Positions 16,533 to 24,794 of a stretch of DNA of 47,372 nucleotides are shown in pieces. Numbering within the stretch: the stretch's first letter is position 1; each line of letters starts with the position of its first letter. The notes under the pieces were generated by a model. It saw only the letters and a list, made by a program, of their open reading frames with translations. It did not search any database and had not been told where the DNA came from. This DNA comes from Anaeromassilibacillus sp. An200 (GTDB lineage: Bacteria > Bacillota > Clostridia > Oscillospirales > Acutalibacteraceae): assembly GCF_002160025.1 (NCBI RefSeq), contig NZ_NFJU01000027.1, positions 1 through 47,372 of the forward strand, read 5' to 3'. Position numbers and translations under genes: made by a program.

Positions 16533-18336
16533 TGTTGACGAAACCCTGGAAGCTCCTCTTAATTTTAAAAATCTGAAAAAAGTTATGGTTTATGTCATGC
16601 GCTGCAAGGGAAGGATGCTTTCCGCTCTTCTTCTCAGCGGTGTGGGCAGCGTCATCGGCCTGACGGGTCCGATGTTGGTTCAGTACGCAATGGACCATTC
16701 GATCCCGGAAGGCAATATGAAGCAGTTGATTCAGCTCTCGATTCTCCTGGGCGTTACCATTTTGATCAATGTTCTTTTCACGGCGGTGCGCCGCATCATT
16801 GTGGCGCAGGCGGCGCAGACTATGGTGCATGACATCCGCCGGGATCTGTTTGCACATCTTCAGGTGCTTCCGTTTTCTTATTACGACAACAGGCCGCACG
16901 GTAAAATCCTGGTGCGCATCGTTCATTATGTGAACAGCGTTTCCGATGTTTTGTCCAACGGTCTGCTTGATTTCATCATTGAAATTATCAACGTAATTTT
17001 TATCATCATTTTCATGTTCCAGGTCAGCGTACCTCTTGCGGCTGTGACAGTGGCGGGACTTCCGGTGCTGATTGTCTTTATCCTTCTGATCAAGCCCAAG
17101 CAGCGCCAGGCCTACCAGCAGGTTTCCAACAAAAACTCCAACCTGAACGCCTATGTGCAGGAATCCATTGAGGGCGTAAAGGTAACGCAGGCGTTCAACC
17201 GTCAGGAAACCAACCTCGGCATCCTTGACCGCCTGATTGAAGAGCGGCGTAAGGCATGGATGCGCACCGTGTACATCTCTAACTCTGTGTGGTTCAGCAC
17301 GGAGACAATTTCCCAGATTGTTTTTTCGCTGGTTTACATTGTGGGCGCTTATGCGCTGCATCCCATGGCTTCCTTTGGTGTTCTGCTTGCCATGGGAACC
17401 TATGCGTCAAAATTCTGGCAGCCGATTGTGAACCTCGCCAATATCTATAATAAGTTTATTGATGCGATGGCCTATCTGGAAAGAATCTTTGAGACCATGA
17501 ACGAGCCTCCCGTGATTGAAGATTGTCCCGGAGCCGTTGAGCTGCCCCCGATCACCGGTAAAGTGGAGTTTGATCATGTCAGCTTTGGGTATGAGCCGGG
17601 CCAGAAGATTCTGCACGATGTCAGCTTCACTGCTCAGCCAGGTGAAAGCATTGCGATTGTCGGCCCCACAGGCGCAGGCAAAACCACGATTGTCAACCTG
17701 ATCAGCCGCTTCTATAACATTGAAGAGGGCGCCGTTTTGATTGACGGTCACAGTGTAATGGATGTGACGCTGCATTCCCTGCGCAGCCAGATGGGCATTA
17801 TGCTTCAGGATAGCTTTGTGTTCTCGGGAACGATTGCGGATAACATTCGCTACGGCCGTCTCGATGCAAGCGATGCTGATATTGTCCGCGTCTCCAAGCT
17901 TTTATGCGCCGATGAATTTATTCAGAAGCTGCCGCATGGCTACGAAACAGAGGTAAAGGAGCGCGGTGGTGGGCTGTCTCAGGGACAGAAACAGCTGATT
18001 GCCTTTGCCCGCACTTTGCTTGCGGATCCGAAAATCCTGGTGCTTGATGAGGCCACTTCCTCGATCGATACCTCAACCGAGCAGCTTCTGCAGCGTGGCA
18101 TCAATCTCCTGCTGAAGGGAAGAACCTCCTTTATCATTGCACACCGTCTTTCCACCATCCGCAGCTGTACGCGAATCATGTATATTGACGGCGGCCAGAT
18201 CAAGGAAGCAGGTTCACACGATGAACTGATGGCGAAAAAGGGCTACTACTATGATCTCTACATGGCGCAGTACAGAGAAGATCCCGAGGATGCTTCCCCG
18301 GCTTTGTCTCAGGCGGGAGAGCTTTCCCCAGCCTGA
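16513..18336 (+). CDS. Heterodimeric ABC exporter, subunit with consensus ATP site
   Basis: A 607-residue half-transporter, partner of the preceding protein. Six membrane helices lie in residues 25-325. Walker A is GPTGAGKTT at 384-392, Walker B LVLDEATSSID with the catalytic glutamate E513, and the switch histidine H544 in IAHRLSTI. The signature is LSQGQKQ instead of LSGGQ; it would face the degenerate Walker site of the partner, so one ATP site is active and one probably not. The start is uncertain. TTG at 16513 is chosen because homologues begin M-A-R-N and the protein here reads L-A-R-N-R-F-D-V-D-E; GTG at 16504 is the alternative. The gene ends before the terminator at 18365-18412. Confidence 0.93.
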   Translation: MARNRFDVDETLEAPLNFKNLKKVMVYVMRCKGRMLSALLLSGVGSVIGLTGPMLVQYAMDHSIPEGNMKQLIQLSILLGVTILINVLFTAVRRIIVAQAAQTMVHDIRRDLFAHLQVLPFSYYDNRPHGKILVRIVHYVNSVSDVLSNGLLDFIIEIINVIFIIIFMFQVSVPLAAVTVAGLPVLIVFILLIKPKQRQAYQQVSNKNSNLNAYVQESIEGVKVTQAFNRQETNLGILDRLIEERRKAWMRTVYISNSVWFSTETISQIVFSLVYIVGAYALHPMASFGVLLAMGTYASKFWQPIVNLANIYNKFIDAMAYLERIFETMNEPPVIEDCPGAVELPPITGKVEFDHVSFGYEPGQKILHDVSFTAQPGESIAIVGPTGAGKTTIVNLISRFYNIEEGAVLIDGHSVMDVTLHSLRSQMGIMLQDSFVFSGTIADNIRYGRLDASDADIVRVSKLLCADEFIQKLPHGYETEVKERGGGLSQGQKQLIAFARTLLADPKILVLDEATSSIDTSTEQLLQRGINLLLKGRTSFIIAHRLSTIRSCTRIMYIDGGQIKEAGSHDELMAKKGYYYDLYMAQYREDPEDASPALSQAGELSPA

Positions 18337-18364
18337 GAAGCTGTGAAATTTCTCTATTCATAAT

Positions 18365-18412
18365 AAAAATCCCGTATCGGGTGGATGGATTTCCGCCCGA
18401 TACGGGATTTTT
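18365..18412. terminator. Bidirectional terminator between exporter and DUF4317 genes
   Basis: AAAAATCCCGTATCGGG (18365-18381) pairs perfectly with CCCGATACGGGATTTTT (18396-18412) over a 14-base loop. The final base overlaps the stop codon of the minus-strand DUF4317 gene. Confidence 0.88.
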
Positions 18413-19566
18413 TATGTTTGGTTTTCTTCTTCTGAGGGTGTAATATGGATACTCACACCATTGACCTCGACGCCTTCATCGGCACGGATTAGAATATATT
18501 TTGCTCCGTTGATTACACGAGTTTCAATCAAATCGGTACGCTCAGGATTAACACGGATGGTTACATCGGGGGTGCGTACCTCAAACTGTCTGGGATTCAC
18601 CAGATTCTGCGGACGAATTTCCGTATCCTCTCCAAAGGTCTCTTCGTATTTCTGCTCAAAGGCTTCAACATGCTCTTGTTCCACACCGCAGGAGGAAAGC
18701 ACTTGCCGTACGGTTTCACGCGAGATGGCGAGCGGTTCCTCCTCTTTGTTTGCCTTGTGGTCTTCGATTAACCCGCAGAGCTTTCCATGAACCGCCTGCA
18801 AGACGTCCATGCTGCATTCCTTTTCCAGCGATTCCGCCAGAACAGCCTGAAAGCTTTCCCGCTGTTCATCCGCTGGAACAGGAGGAGCGACATGGAACAC
18901 CGCATCAATCAGTTCCGGGTGGTTGTCCGACGCGCTCTTGGTGTAGTACAGCGCGCCGTAAAGATTGGCGCAGCGCCCGTCAAAAGCGGGGAAGAGGAAT
19001 CCAGCTTCCGGTGCGGAAACCAGCCAGTCCTCGCGGCGGTTATGGAACTCATTCTGTGTGACATAATAGCTCAAGGCGGGCTTTGTCAGTTTGATCGGGC
19101 AGATGCTGCAAAGCAAATAGGTGTAAACCTCATTGGAGGCGTCTTCCAATTTTTCGCCATCCTTCGCATGATAGGGAACATCATATTTGTCGCATACCAA
19201 AAGAATCAGGTAGGTGCTGTCAAGCTGTAAATTCTGGGCTACCTTCTCATAGAACGCGTGGACAGCTTCTTCATCCTCCAGCAGGGAAGTACGCAGGGCC
19301 ATCAACAGACGGTGTTCCTCTCCGCTAACCACCTGCTGTGTCTCAAAGGAAAGATCAAGAAGATTTTTCCCCAGTGTACCGGAGAGCGTTTTTTTGAGTG
19401 TCCCCAAAAATTTCTCCGCTTCTTCCTGTTCCATCAAAGCAAGAGAGGGGCTGAATTCCGTAATGATTTCGCGGTTTTCATTGATACAGCAGCCGCGGAT
19501 ACGTGTAATGCTTGTCTTATCCGGCCGGAAACGGCGGCGGATTTCAGCAACTTCCTTTTCATTCAT
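18412..19566 (-). CDS. DUF4317 domain protein
   Basis: A 384-residue soluble protein. The start, MNEKEVAEIRRRFRPDKTSI followed by RIRGCCINENREIIT, and the internal LLVCDKYDVPYHAKDGE and SYYVTQNEFHNRREDWLV are typical of the DUF4317 family, which I know mainly from Clostridia. Length agrees. There is no signal peptide or membrane segment, so it acts in the cytoplasm. No catalytic motif is apparent. It has its own promoter (19614-19642), and a ribosome binding site GGAAAGGAAG before the ATG. No neighbour suggests a role: the convergent exporter and the upstream antiporter seem separate units. Function is unknown. Confidence 0.88.
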   Translation of the reverse strand: MNEKEVAEIRRRFRPDKTSITRIRGCCINENREIITEFSPSLALMEQEEAEKFLGTLKKTLSGTLGKNLLDLSFETQQVVSGEEHRLLMALRTSLLEDEEAVHAFYEKVAQNLQLDSTYLILLVCDKYDVPYHAKDGEKLEDASNEVYTYLLCSICPIKLTKPALSYYVTQNEFHNRREDWLVSAPEAGFLFPAFDGRCANLYGALYYTKSASDNHPELIDAVFHVAPPVPADEQRESFQAVLAESLEKECSMDVLQAVHGKLCGLIEDHKANKEEEPLAISRETVRQVLSSCGVEQEHVEAFEQKYEETFGEDTEIRPQNLVNPRQFEVRTPDVTIRVNPERTDLIETRVINGAKYILIRADEGVEVNGVSIHITPSEEENQT

Positions 19567-19613
19567 ATGTTTAAGTCAACTTCCTTTCCTGGCTGATTCT
19601 CTGAAACCTGTTC

Positions 19614-19642
19614 AGTATATCAGGATTTCAGGGGGAAAACAA
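19614..19642 (-). promoter_or_regulatory. Promoter for the DUF4317 gene
   Basis: On the minus strand TTGTTT (19642-19637) and TATACT (19619-19614) are 17 bases apart, about 50 bases before the start codon and just downstream of the nhaC stop codon, whose last codons overlap none of it. Confidence 0.6.
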
Positions 19643-19657
19643 GCGAATGGACAAGGC

Positions 19658-21067
19658 TTAGTTTTCCTCTTTTTTCTGCGGCAAATGCGGCATACTTTTT
19701 CCCAGCAGGGCGATTCCAATGGAAACGAGCGGGTTAATCCATCCGAAAAAGGTAAAAAAGCCGTATTGCCATGCGGAAACGCCAAGCGCGGATTCTGTAA
19801 AGCCTGCTCCGGTGCTGTAGGGAACAATTCCGCCGAACACGGTTCCCGCGTCCTCCAGAGCACGGCTGAGATTCTGGGGCTTCAGACGGTGCTGTTCATA
19901 TAGCGGGCGAAACAGCCGGCCTGTTAAAATGATGGCCACATATTGCTGTCCTGTGCCAATCAGCACGCCCCAAGCGGTCAGAACTGTAGCTACAACAAGC
20001 CCTCGATCGCTGTGAATCCGGGCAATAATTTTATGAAGGATCGCTTCCGCCATTCCGGTGCGTTCGTAGATCCCGGCAAAGCTCAGCGCCAGGATCATGA
20101 GAGCCACTGTTTTCATCATGCTCATGATTCCGCCGCGGTTCAGAAGCGTATCAACAGTGGAAACTCCCGTTTCCACCCGGAAACCGTCCATCACGGCGGA
20201 AAGCATGGTTTGTACCGGCACTCCCTGCACAAACAGCGCGGACAAAATACCAAGCGCCGCCGCTCCCATCAGGCCCGGGAGAGCGGGGATTTTTAAAATA
20301 ACCATCAAAAGGACCAGCAGCGGAGGAAGGAGAAGAAGGGGATGAATCACAAACTGATCCGCAAGGGTTTGCAGCGTTAAGGAAATTTGTGCTTCCTCTC
20401 CCGCGCTGCCGTTTCCGTAAAGCGCGCCAAGAATAATATACAGAATGATACAGATCAGATAGGTGGGAGTAGTTGTAACCATCATATGGCGAATGTGGTC
20501 AAACAAACCAGCTCCGGAAACAGAAGGTGCCAGGTTGGTGGTGTCCGAGAGAGGAGACATTTTATCCCCAAAGTATGCGCCGGAAACAATCGCACCAGCT
20601 GTGATGGCGGGAGGAATCCCCAAAGCAGAGCCAATCCCAAACAGCGCAACACCAACGGTCCCGATGGTGGAAAGAGAGCTGCCGATTGCCACGGAAACAA
20701 TCGAGCACAATAGAAGCGCGGTCACAAGGAAAAAAGATGGGGAAATGATTTGCAGCCCATAAAACACCATGGTGGGGATGACACCGCCTGCAACCCAGGC
20801 TGCAATCAGGATCCCGATGGAGAGTATGATCAGAAGCGCGGGAATAGCGGCTGAGATGGCGGCGGTCATTCCTTCCAGCATCTCTTTCCAGGAAAAGTGA
20901 TGGCATGCGCCCACTATGGCTGCGGCAGTACAGGCAAGAAGGAGGGGAATGTGCGGGCTGCTTCCAAGACCTGCGGTAAAGGAAACAACCAGAAAAAGGA
21001 GCAGAAGAAAAACCGCGAGTGCTGTCCAAAAGGAAATGGGACGCGATGTTTTTGGGTTGGATTCCAT
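19658..21067 (-). CDS. nhaC: NhaC-type Na+/H+ antiporter (MleN-like)
   Basis: A 469-residue carrier with about 11-12 membrane segments. SGAYFGDKMSPLSDTTNLAP is the strongest NhaC-family signature, and the repeated GIVPYSTGAG-type re-entrant motif occurs near residue 410. Members exchange sodium for protons, or malate/lactate with sodium (MleN). The start has GGGAGGTG before the ATG. The gene lies 92 bases after rnfB on the same strand. Rnf pumps Na+ or H+ outward, so a neighbouring Na+/H+ exchanger would link the two gradients; that link is inference from position. Amino-acid or organic-acid coupling cannot be excluded. Confidence 0.88.
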   Translation of the reverse strand: MESNPKTSRPISFWTALAVFLLLLFLVVSFTAGLGSSPHIPLLLACTAAAIVGACHHFSWKEMLEGMTAAISAAIPALLIILSIGILIAAWVAGGVIPTMVFYGLQIISPSFFLVTALLLCSIVSVAIGSSLSTIGTVGVALFGIGSALGIPPAITAGAIVSGAYFGDKMSPLSDTTNLAPSVSGAGLFDHIRHMMVTTTPTYLICIILYIILGALYGNGSAGEEAQISLTLQTLADQFVIHPLLLLPPLLVLLMVILKIPALPGLMGAAALGILSALFVQGVPVQTMLSAVMDGFRVETGVSTVDTLLNRGGIMSMMKTVALMILALSFAGIYERTGMAEAILHKIIARIHSDRGLVVATVLTAWGVLIGTGQQYVAIILTGRLFRPLYEQHRLKPQNLSRALEDAGTVFGGIVPYSTGAGFTESALGVSAWQYGFFTFFGWINPLVSIGIALLGKSMPHLPQKKEEN

Positions 21068-21092
21068 TTATAACACCTCCCGGATCCAATAA

Positions 21093-21137
21093 GGCCGCGG
21101 ATCCGCCGCCGGAAAAGCCGTCGGCGGCCGCGGCCGC
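21093..21137 (-). terminator. GC-rich hairpin after rnfB (weak terminator or attenuator)
   Basis: GGCCGCGG (21093-21100) pairs with CCGCGGCC (21128-21135), and inner CCGCCG/CGGCGG arms extend the stem. On the minus strand it is followed by TTATT, not a clear T-run, so partial read-through into nhaC is likely. Confidence 0.5.
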
Positions 21138-21159
21138 AAAACAGAAAAAATCAAACAGT

Positions 21160-21954
21160 TCAGACGTTCAGCAGATCAATCACATGACGGGGGCAAACTT
21201 CAGCACATTTGCCGCAGCCGGTGCATTTTTCCGGATCTACGACAGCATGGAAGTCTTTTACATGGATAGCATCGGACTCACATGTTTTTTCGCACTTCAT
21301 GCAGCCGATACAGCCAATTTTGCAGACCTTGTTCGTCTGTGCACCCTTATCGCAGCTGCTGCATCGTACCACAGCCAGCGGACGGTAGGGGACAAGCGTG
21401 ATCAGATGCTTCGGGCAGGCAGCGACACACATGGAGCAGCCTTTGCAGCGTGCGGGATCAATGTGAGCGACACCGTTGCAGATTTCGATTGCACCATACT
21501 GGCAGGCGTTGACGCAGTCGCCAAGGCCCATACAGCCGTATTGGCAGCTCGCGGGTCCTCCGGCCAGGAGAACGGCGGCGGAGCAGCTCTGAATGCCGGC
21601 GTATTCCATCTTGTCCGAGGTGTAATCGGCGCTGCCGGAGCAGCGAACCACAGCCACCTTTTTCTCCACACTAACGCCGCCAAGGCCGAGGAATTCAGAA
21701 ATTTCCGCAGCTACCTCGGCGCCGCCGGGGGAGCACAGGCCCGGTTTCGCTTCGCCCTTTGCGAGAGCGGCTGCATAGCCAGAGCAGCCGGAGAAGCCGC
21801 AGGCGCCGCAGTTGGCGCCGGGCAGCATCTCGGTGATTTTTTCCGCCTTTTCGTCCTTCGGGACAGCCATTACCACCGAAGCGATTGCAAGGCCCAGTCC
21901 GGCCAGCAGGCCGATTCCCGCCACAACCAGAACGGGAAACAGAATGTCATACAT
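21160..21954 (-). CDS. rnfB: Rnf complex subunit RnfB (iron-sulfur protein)
   Basis: A 264-residue membrane-anchored ferredoxin-like subunit that takes electrons from reduced ferredoxin into the Rnf complex. A single N-terminal membrane helix (about 5-25) precedes the motif GANCGACGFSGCSGYAAAL, which binds one [4Fe-4S] cluster. Further cluster motifs are CKGCSMCVAACPKHL, CIGCMKCEKTC and CTGCGKCAEVCPRHV, so several [4Fe-4S] clusters are expected. Last gene of the rnfCDGEAB order usual in Clostridia, 15 bases after rnfA. The length is slightly below the clostridial average of about 270-280. Confidence 0.96.
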   Translation of the reverse strand: MYDILFPVLVVAGIGLLAGLGLAIASVVMAVPKDEKAEKITEMLPGANCGACGFSGCSGYAAALAKGEAKPGLCSPGGAEVAAEISEFLGLGGVSVEKKVAVVRCSGSADYTSDKMEYAGIQSCSAAVLLAGGPASCQYGCMGLGDCVNACQYGAIEICNGVAHIDPARCKGCSMCVAACPKHLITLVPYRPLAVVRCSSCDKGAQTNKVCKIGCIGCMKCEKTCESDAIHVKDFHAVVDPEKCTGCGKCAEVCPRHVIDLLNV

Positions 21955-21969
21955 AGCGGTTTCCTCCTC

Positions 21970-22593
21970 TCAGCCCAACAGGCCTTCCACCAGTCCCTGG
22001 AAGCCGAGGAACGACACAGAGACCAGTGAAGCAGCAATCAGCGTGATTGGCAGGCCGCGCAGGCTTTTCGGAATATCGCACGTTTCCAAACGCTCACGCA
22101 CACCGGCGAAGAGAACCATTGCCACAAGGAAGCCGATACCGGAGCCGAAGGCATTGACAAGAGCCTGTACAAAGCCAAAGGTTTCCGGGGACGCGGTATG
22201 TTTGTCGATGACAAGCATGGTGACGCCCAGAACGGCGCAGTTGGTTGTGATCAGCGGCAGATAGATGCCGAGAGCGTTGTAAAGCGGCGGCATGTAGCGC
22301 TTGAGAATAATCTCAATGAGCTGCACCAGAGCTGCGATGATCAGAATGAATACAATGGTTTGCAGATATGCCAGATCGTTCGGCACCAGGATTCCATAGT
22401 AAATCGGCCATGTTACAGCTGTCGCGATGACCATGACGAGAGTAACAGCCATACTCATACTTGCTGCAGTATTCAGCTTTTTGGAAACGCCCAGGAACGG
22501 GCAGATGCCGAGGAACTTGCTCAGAATGTAGTTTTCCGTGAGAATGGCTGCCAGAAAGATGGAAACCAGTCCCTTGATGGTGTCTCCGTTCAT
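21970..22593 (-). CDS. rnfA: Rnf complex subunit RnfA
   Basis: A 207-residue membrane protein with six helices. The start, LVSIFLAAILTENYILSKFL followed by GICPFLGVSKK, is the RnfA/NqrE signature; the cysteine in GICPFLG and one in TNCAVLGV are those that ligate the intramembrane iron-sulfur cluster with RnfE. The gene overlaps rnfE by four bases. It should form with RnfE the inverted pair that carries electrons across the membrane. Confidence 0.96.
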   Translation of the reverse strand: MNGDTIKGLVSIFLAAILTENYILSKFLGICPFLGVSKKLNTAASMSMAVTLVMVIATAVTWPIYYGILVPNDLAYLQTIVFILIIAALVQLIEIILKRYMPPLYNALGIYLPLITTNCAVLGVTMLVIDKHTASPETFGFVQALVNAFGSGIGFLVAMVLFAGVRERLETCDIPKSLRGLPITLIAASLVSVSFLGFQGLVEGLLG

Positions 22594-23279
22594 TTCTCAG
22601 AGCCCTCCTTTGCCTGAAGCTTGGAGCAGCTGCCGGCAAGCGGGCAGCCCTTGCAGCCGATTTCTTCCGGGGCCTTGCCTTCGCCCGACAGCTTGTTCGC
22701 CAGAGCGATCAGCAGGCCAAAGACAAAGAAACCTCCGGGAGGAAGGATGAAAATCAGGATAGGATCCATGAAATTCGAGGTGATGGGCAGTCCAAAGATG
22801 GTGCCGGAGCCGAGCAGCTCACGAATAATACCCATAAGAAGCAGGGTAGCGGTGAAGCCCACACCCATTCCAAGACCGTCCACGATAGAGGGGAGGATGG
22901 GGTTTTTGTTTGCAAACATTTCGGCACGGCCAAGAATGATGCAGTTTACAACAATCAGGGGCAAATAAATGCCAAGCGCTTTGTCTAGATCCGGCGAATA
23001 TGCCTTGATGAACATCTGCACGATTGTCACGAAGCCCGCGATAATCGTAATGTAAGAGGGAATACGCACCTTATCCGGAATCACCTTGCGCAGCAGGGAA
23101 ATCACGGCATTGGAGCAGACAAGAACAAACGTGGTTGCCAATCCCATGCCGATCGCATTGCTGGCTGCGGTACTGACGGCAAGAGTCGCGCAGGTGCCCA
23201 GCACCAGACGGAGGACGGGATTTTCCTTGATAATACCCTTGGTAAATTCCTGCCAAAGGGTCTTTGGTTGTTTTGCCAT
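22590..23279 (-). CDS. rnfE: Rnf complex subunit RnfE, with Cys-rich C-terminal tail
   Basis: A 229-residue membrane protein, paralogue of RnfA. The features NPVLRLVLGTCATLAVST and VNCIILGRAEMFA hold the two cluster cysteines; helix count is about six. It overlaps rnfA by four bases and follows rnfG by one. The C-terminal tail after residue 205 reads EEIGCKGCPLAGSCSKL and adds three cysteines in C-x2-C-x6-C spacing on the cytoplasmic side. The tail is not part of the core RnfE fold as I know it, and could bind a metal or an additional cluster. Confidence 0.95.
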   Translation of the reverse strand: MAKQPKTLWQEFTKGIIKENPVLRLVLGTCATLAVSTAASNAIGMGLATTFVLVCSNAVISLLRKVIPDKVRIPSYITIIAGFVTIVQMFIKAYSPDLDKALGIYLPLIVVNCIILGRAEMFANKNPILPSIVDGLGMGVGFTATLLLMGIIRELLGSGTIFGLPITSNFMDPILIFILPPGGFFVFGLLIALANKLSGEGKAPEEIGCKGCPLAGSCSKLQAKEGSEK

Positions 23280-23280
23280 A

Positions 23281-23850
23281 TTATTCCGCCTCCTTTACTG
23301 CATAGTATTGCTCAATCGCGTCGTTTACCGCATCGGTAACAGCCTGTGAGGTAATGGTGGCGCCCGTCATGGCGCTGATCTCCGTATCGCCGGCTGTACC
23401 ATTTTTAATGACGGTAAACCCACCGGAAGGAGCGGCTTTCTTATACTGATCCCGGAAGCTTTCCTTTTCAGCATTCATGCCGAGGCCAGGAGTATCCGAG
23501 ATGGAGAGGAGCGAAACGCCTGTCACCATCCCATCGCTGGAGATACCCGTCATCACCTTGATTTCGCCGCCGTAGCTGTTGGCAGTTGTGGTAAAGACAT
23601 AGCCAATCGTCTCGCCGCCCGCCTGGGCCAGGTAATAGGTGCCATCGTCAGACGCGGCAAACGATTCCGCGCCGGGGCTGACTGTCATACGGGAAGTTTC
23701 CTCGGCGAGCCGTTCCTGTTCCGCGATTTTGTCCTTTGTCAGAAGGTTGGTTCCGGCCAGAAGGGCAGTCACAATCAGGCAAAACAGGAAGAGGGAGAGC
23801 GCCGGCTGCAAAATTTCCTTGGGAGTCAGTTTCTTTGCCTGTTTGCTCAT
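23281..23850 (-). CDS. rnfG: Rnf complex subunit RnfG (covalent FMN)
   Basis: A 189-residue protein with one N-terminal helix (about 14-34) and an extracytoplasmic FMN-binding domain. The motif AMTGATITSQAV (about 160-171) is the flavinylation site; the threonine after I is expected to carry FMN by phosphoester bond, attached by ApbE. The stretch SISDTPGLGMNAE is also typical. It overlaps rnfD by four bases. ApbE, encoded at the head of this operon, is the enzyme that should modify it. Confidence 0.95.
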   Translation of the reverse strand: MSKQAKKLTPKEILQPALSLFLFCLIVTALLAGTNLLTKDKIAEQERLAEETSRMTVSPGAESFAASDDGTYYLAQAGGETIGYVFTTTANSYGGEIKVMTGISSDGMVTGVSLLSISDTPGLGMNAEKESFRDQYKKAAPSGGFTVIKNGTAGDTEISAMTGATITSQAVTDAVNDAIEQYYAVKEAE

Positions 23851-24794
23851 TGTTTTACCGTCTCCTTTCCAAAGGGTTTAGGAAGCGAGATGCGCTCAAT
23901 CAGGGGGACAAGGATATTCAGAATCACAATGGAGAAGGAGACACCCTCCGGAAGCGATCCGAACACACGAATCAGCATAGTGAGAACACCGCAGCCAATG
24001 CCATAAATAATTTTTCCCTTGCGGGTGATGGGGCTGGTGGTATAGTCTGTTGCCATAAAAATGGCGCCGATCATCAGGCCGCCCGCCATCAGATCAAACA
24101 GAACATCGCGGCCCAGCAGAAGCGACATGACAGCCGCCGTGCCAAGGTAGCAGACCGGAATAACGGGAGAAATGACGCGGCGTGCAATCAGATAAATGCC
24201 GCCAAGCAGAAGAGCCAGTGTGCAGGTCTCTCCCAGGCAGCCTCCGCGCACACCGAGGAACATATCCAGATAGCCCGGAAGAGAATCCGTTGCCCCTTGT
24301 GCCGAGAGGGCAAGAGGTGTCGCCGTTGTGGCGGCGTCCGTCCCGTTCAGGTAGGCAAAGGGAGCGGTCCAGGTCGTCATCTTGGAGGGGAAAGAGGTCA
24401 TCAGAATGATACGCGCCGTCAGAGCGGGATTGACAAAGTTCTGTCCGATCCCACCGAACATCTGCTTGACGACAACGATGGCAGTCACGCAGCCGAATAC
24501 CGCGATCAGAGGATTGATGCTGACAGGCAGGTTGAACGCCAGCAGAAGGCCGGTGACAGCCGCGCTCAGATCCATGACAGTGTTCTCACGCTTCATCACG
24601 CGGCGGCACAGATATTCGCACAGAACACAGCTCGCAACGCACAGGACAATCAGCAGCAGCGCGCGCGGCCCGAACAGAATGACGGACGCCGCAGCCGCCG
24701 GAACCAGCGCGATAATCACATCAAGCATGATTTTCTGGGTGGTGGCTCCGCTTCTCAGATGGGGGGAAGCGGAGACGATCAATTTTTTCTCCAT
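23847..24794 (-). CDS. rnfD: Rnf complex subunit RnfD (covalent FMN)
   Basis: A 315-residue membrane protein with eight to ten helices. The start KLIVSASPHLRSGATTQKIM and the GGIGQNFVNPALTARIILM segment are family hallmarks. TDAATTATPLAL (about 150-161) is the expected site of threonine-linked FMN. It overlaps rnfC by one base and rnfG by four. Together with RnfG it moves electrons on the outer side and couples this to ion translocation. Confidence 0.96.
   Translation of the reverse strand: MEKKLIVSASPHLRSGATTQKIMLDVIIALVPAAAASVILFGPRALLLIVLCVASCVLCEYLCRRVMKRENTVMDLSAAVTGLLLAFNLPVSINPLIAVFGCVTAIVVVKQMFGGIGQNFVNPALTARIILMTSFPSKMTTWTAPFAYLNGTDAATTATPLALSAQGATDSLPGYLDMFLGVRGGCLGETCTLALLLGGIYLIARRVISPVIPVCYLGTAAVMSLLLGRDVLFDLMAGGLMIGAIFMATDYTTSPITRKGKIIYGIGCGVLTMLIRVFGSLPEGVSFSIVILNILVPLIERISLPKPFGKETVKQ

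Noticed and set aside
21093-21137. Mobile-element end or site-specific recombination site
   Set aside because: The GC-rich palindrome is single-copy in the window, has no target duplication and no recombinase nearby; a transcript-end hairpin explains it.
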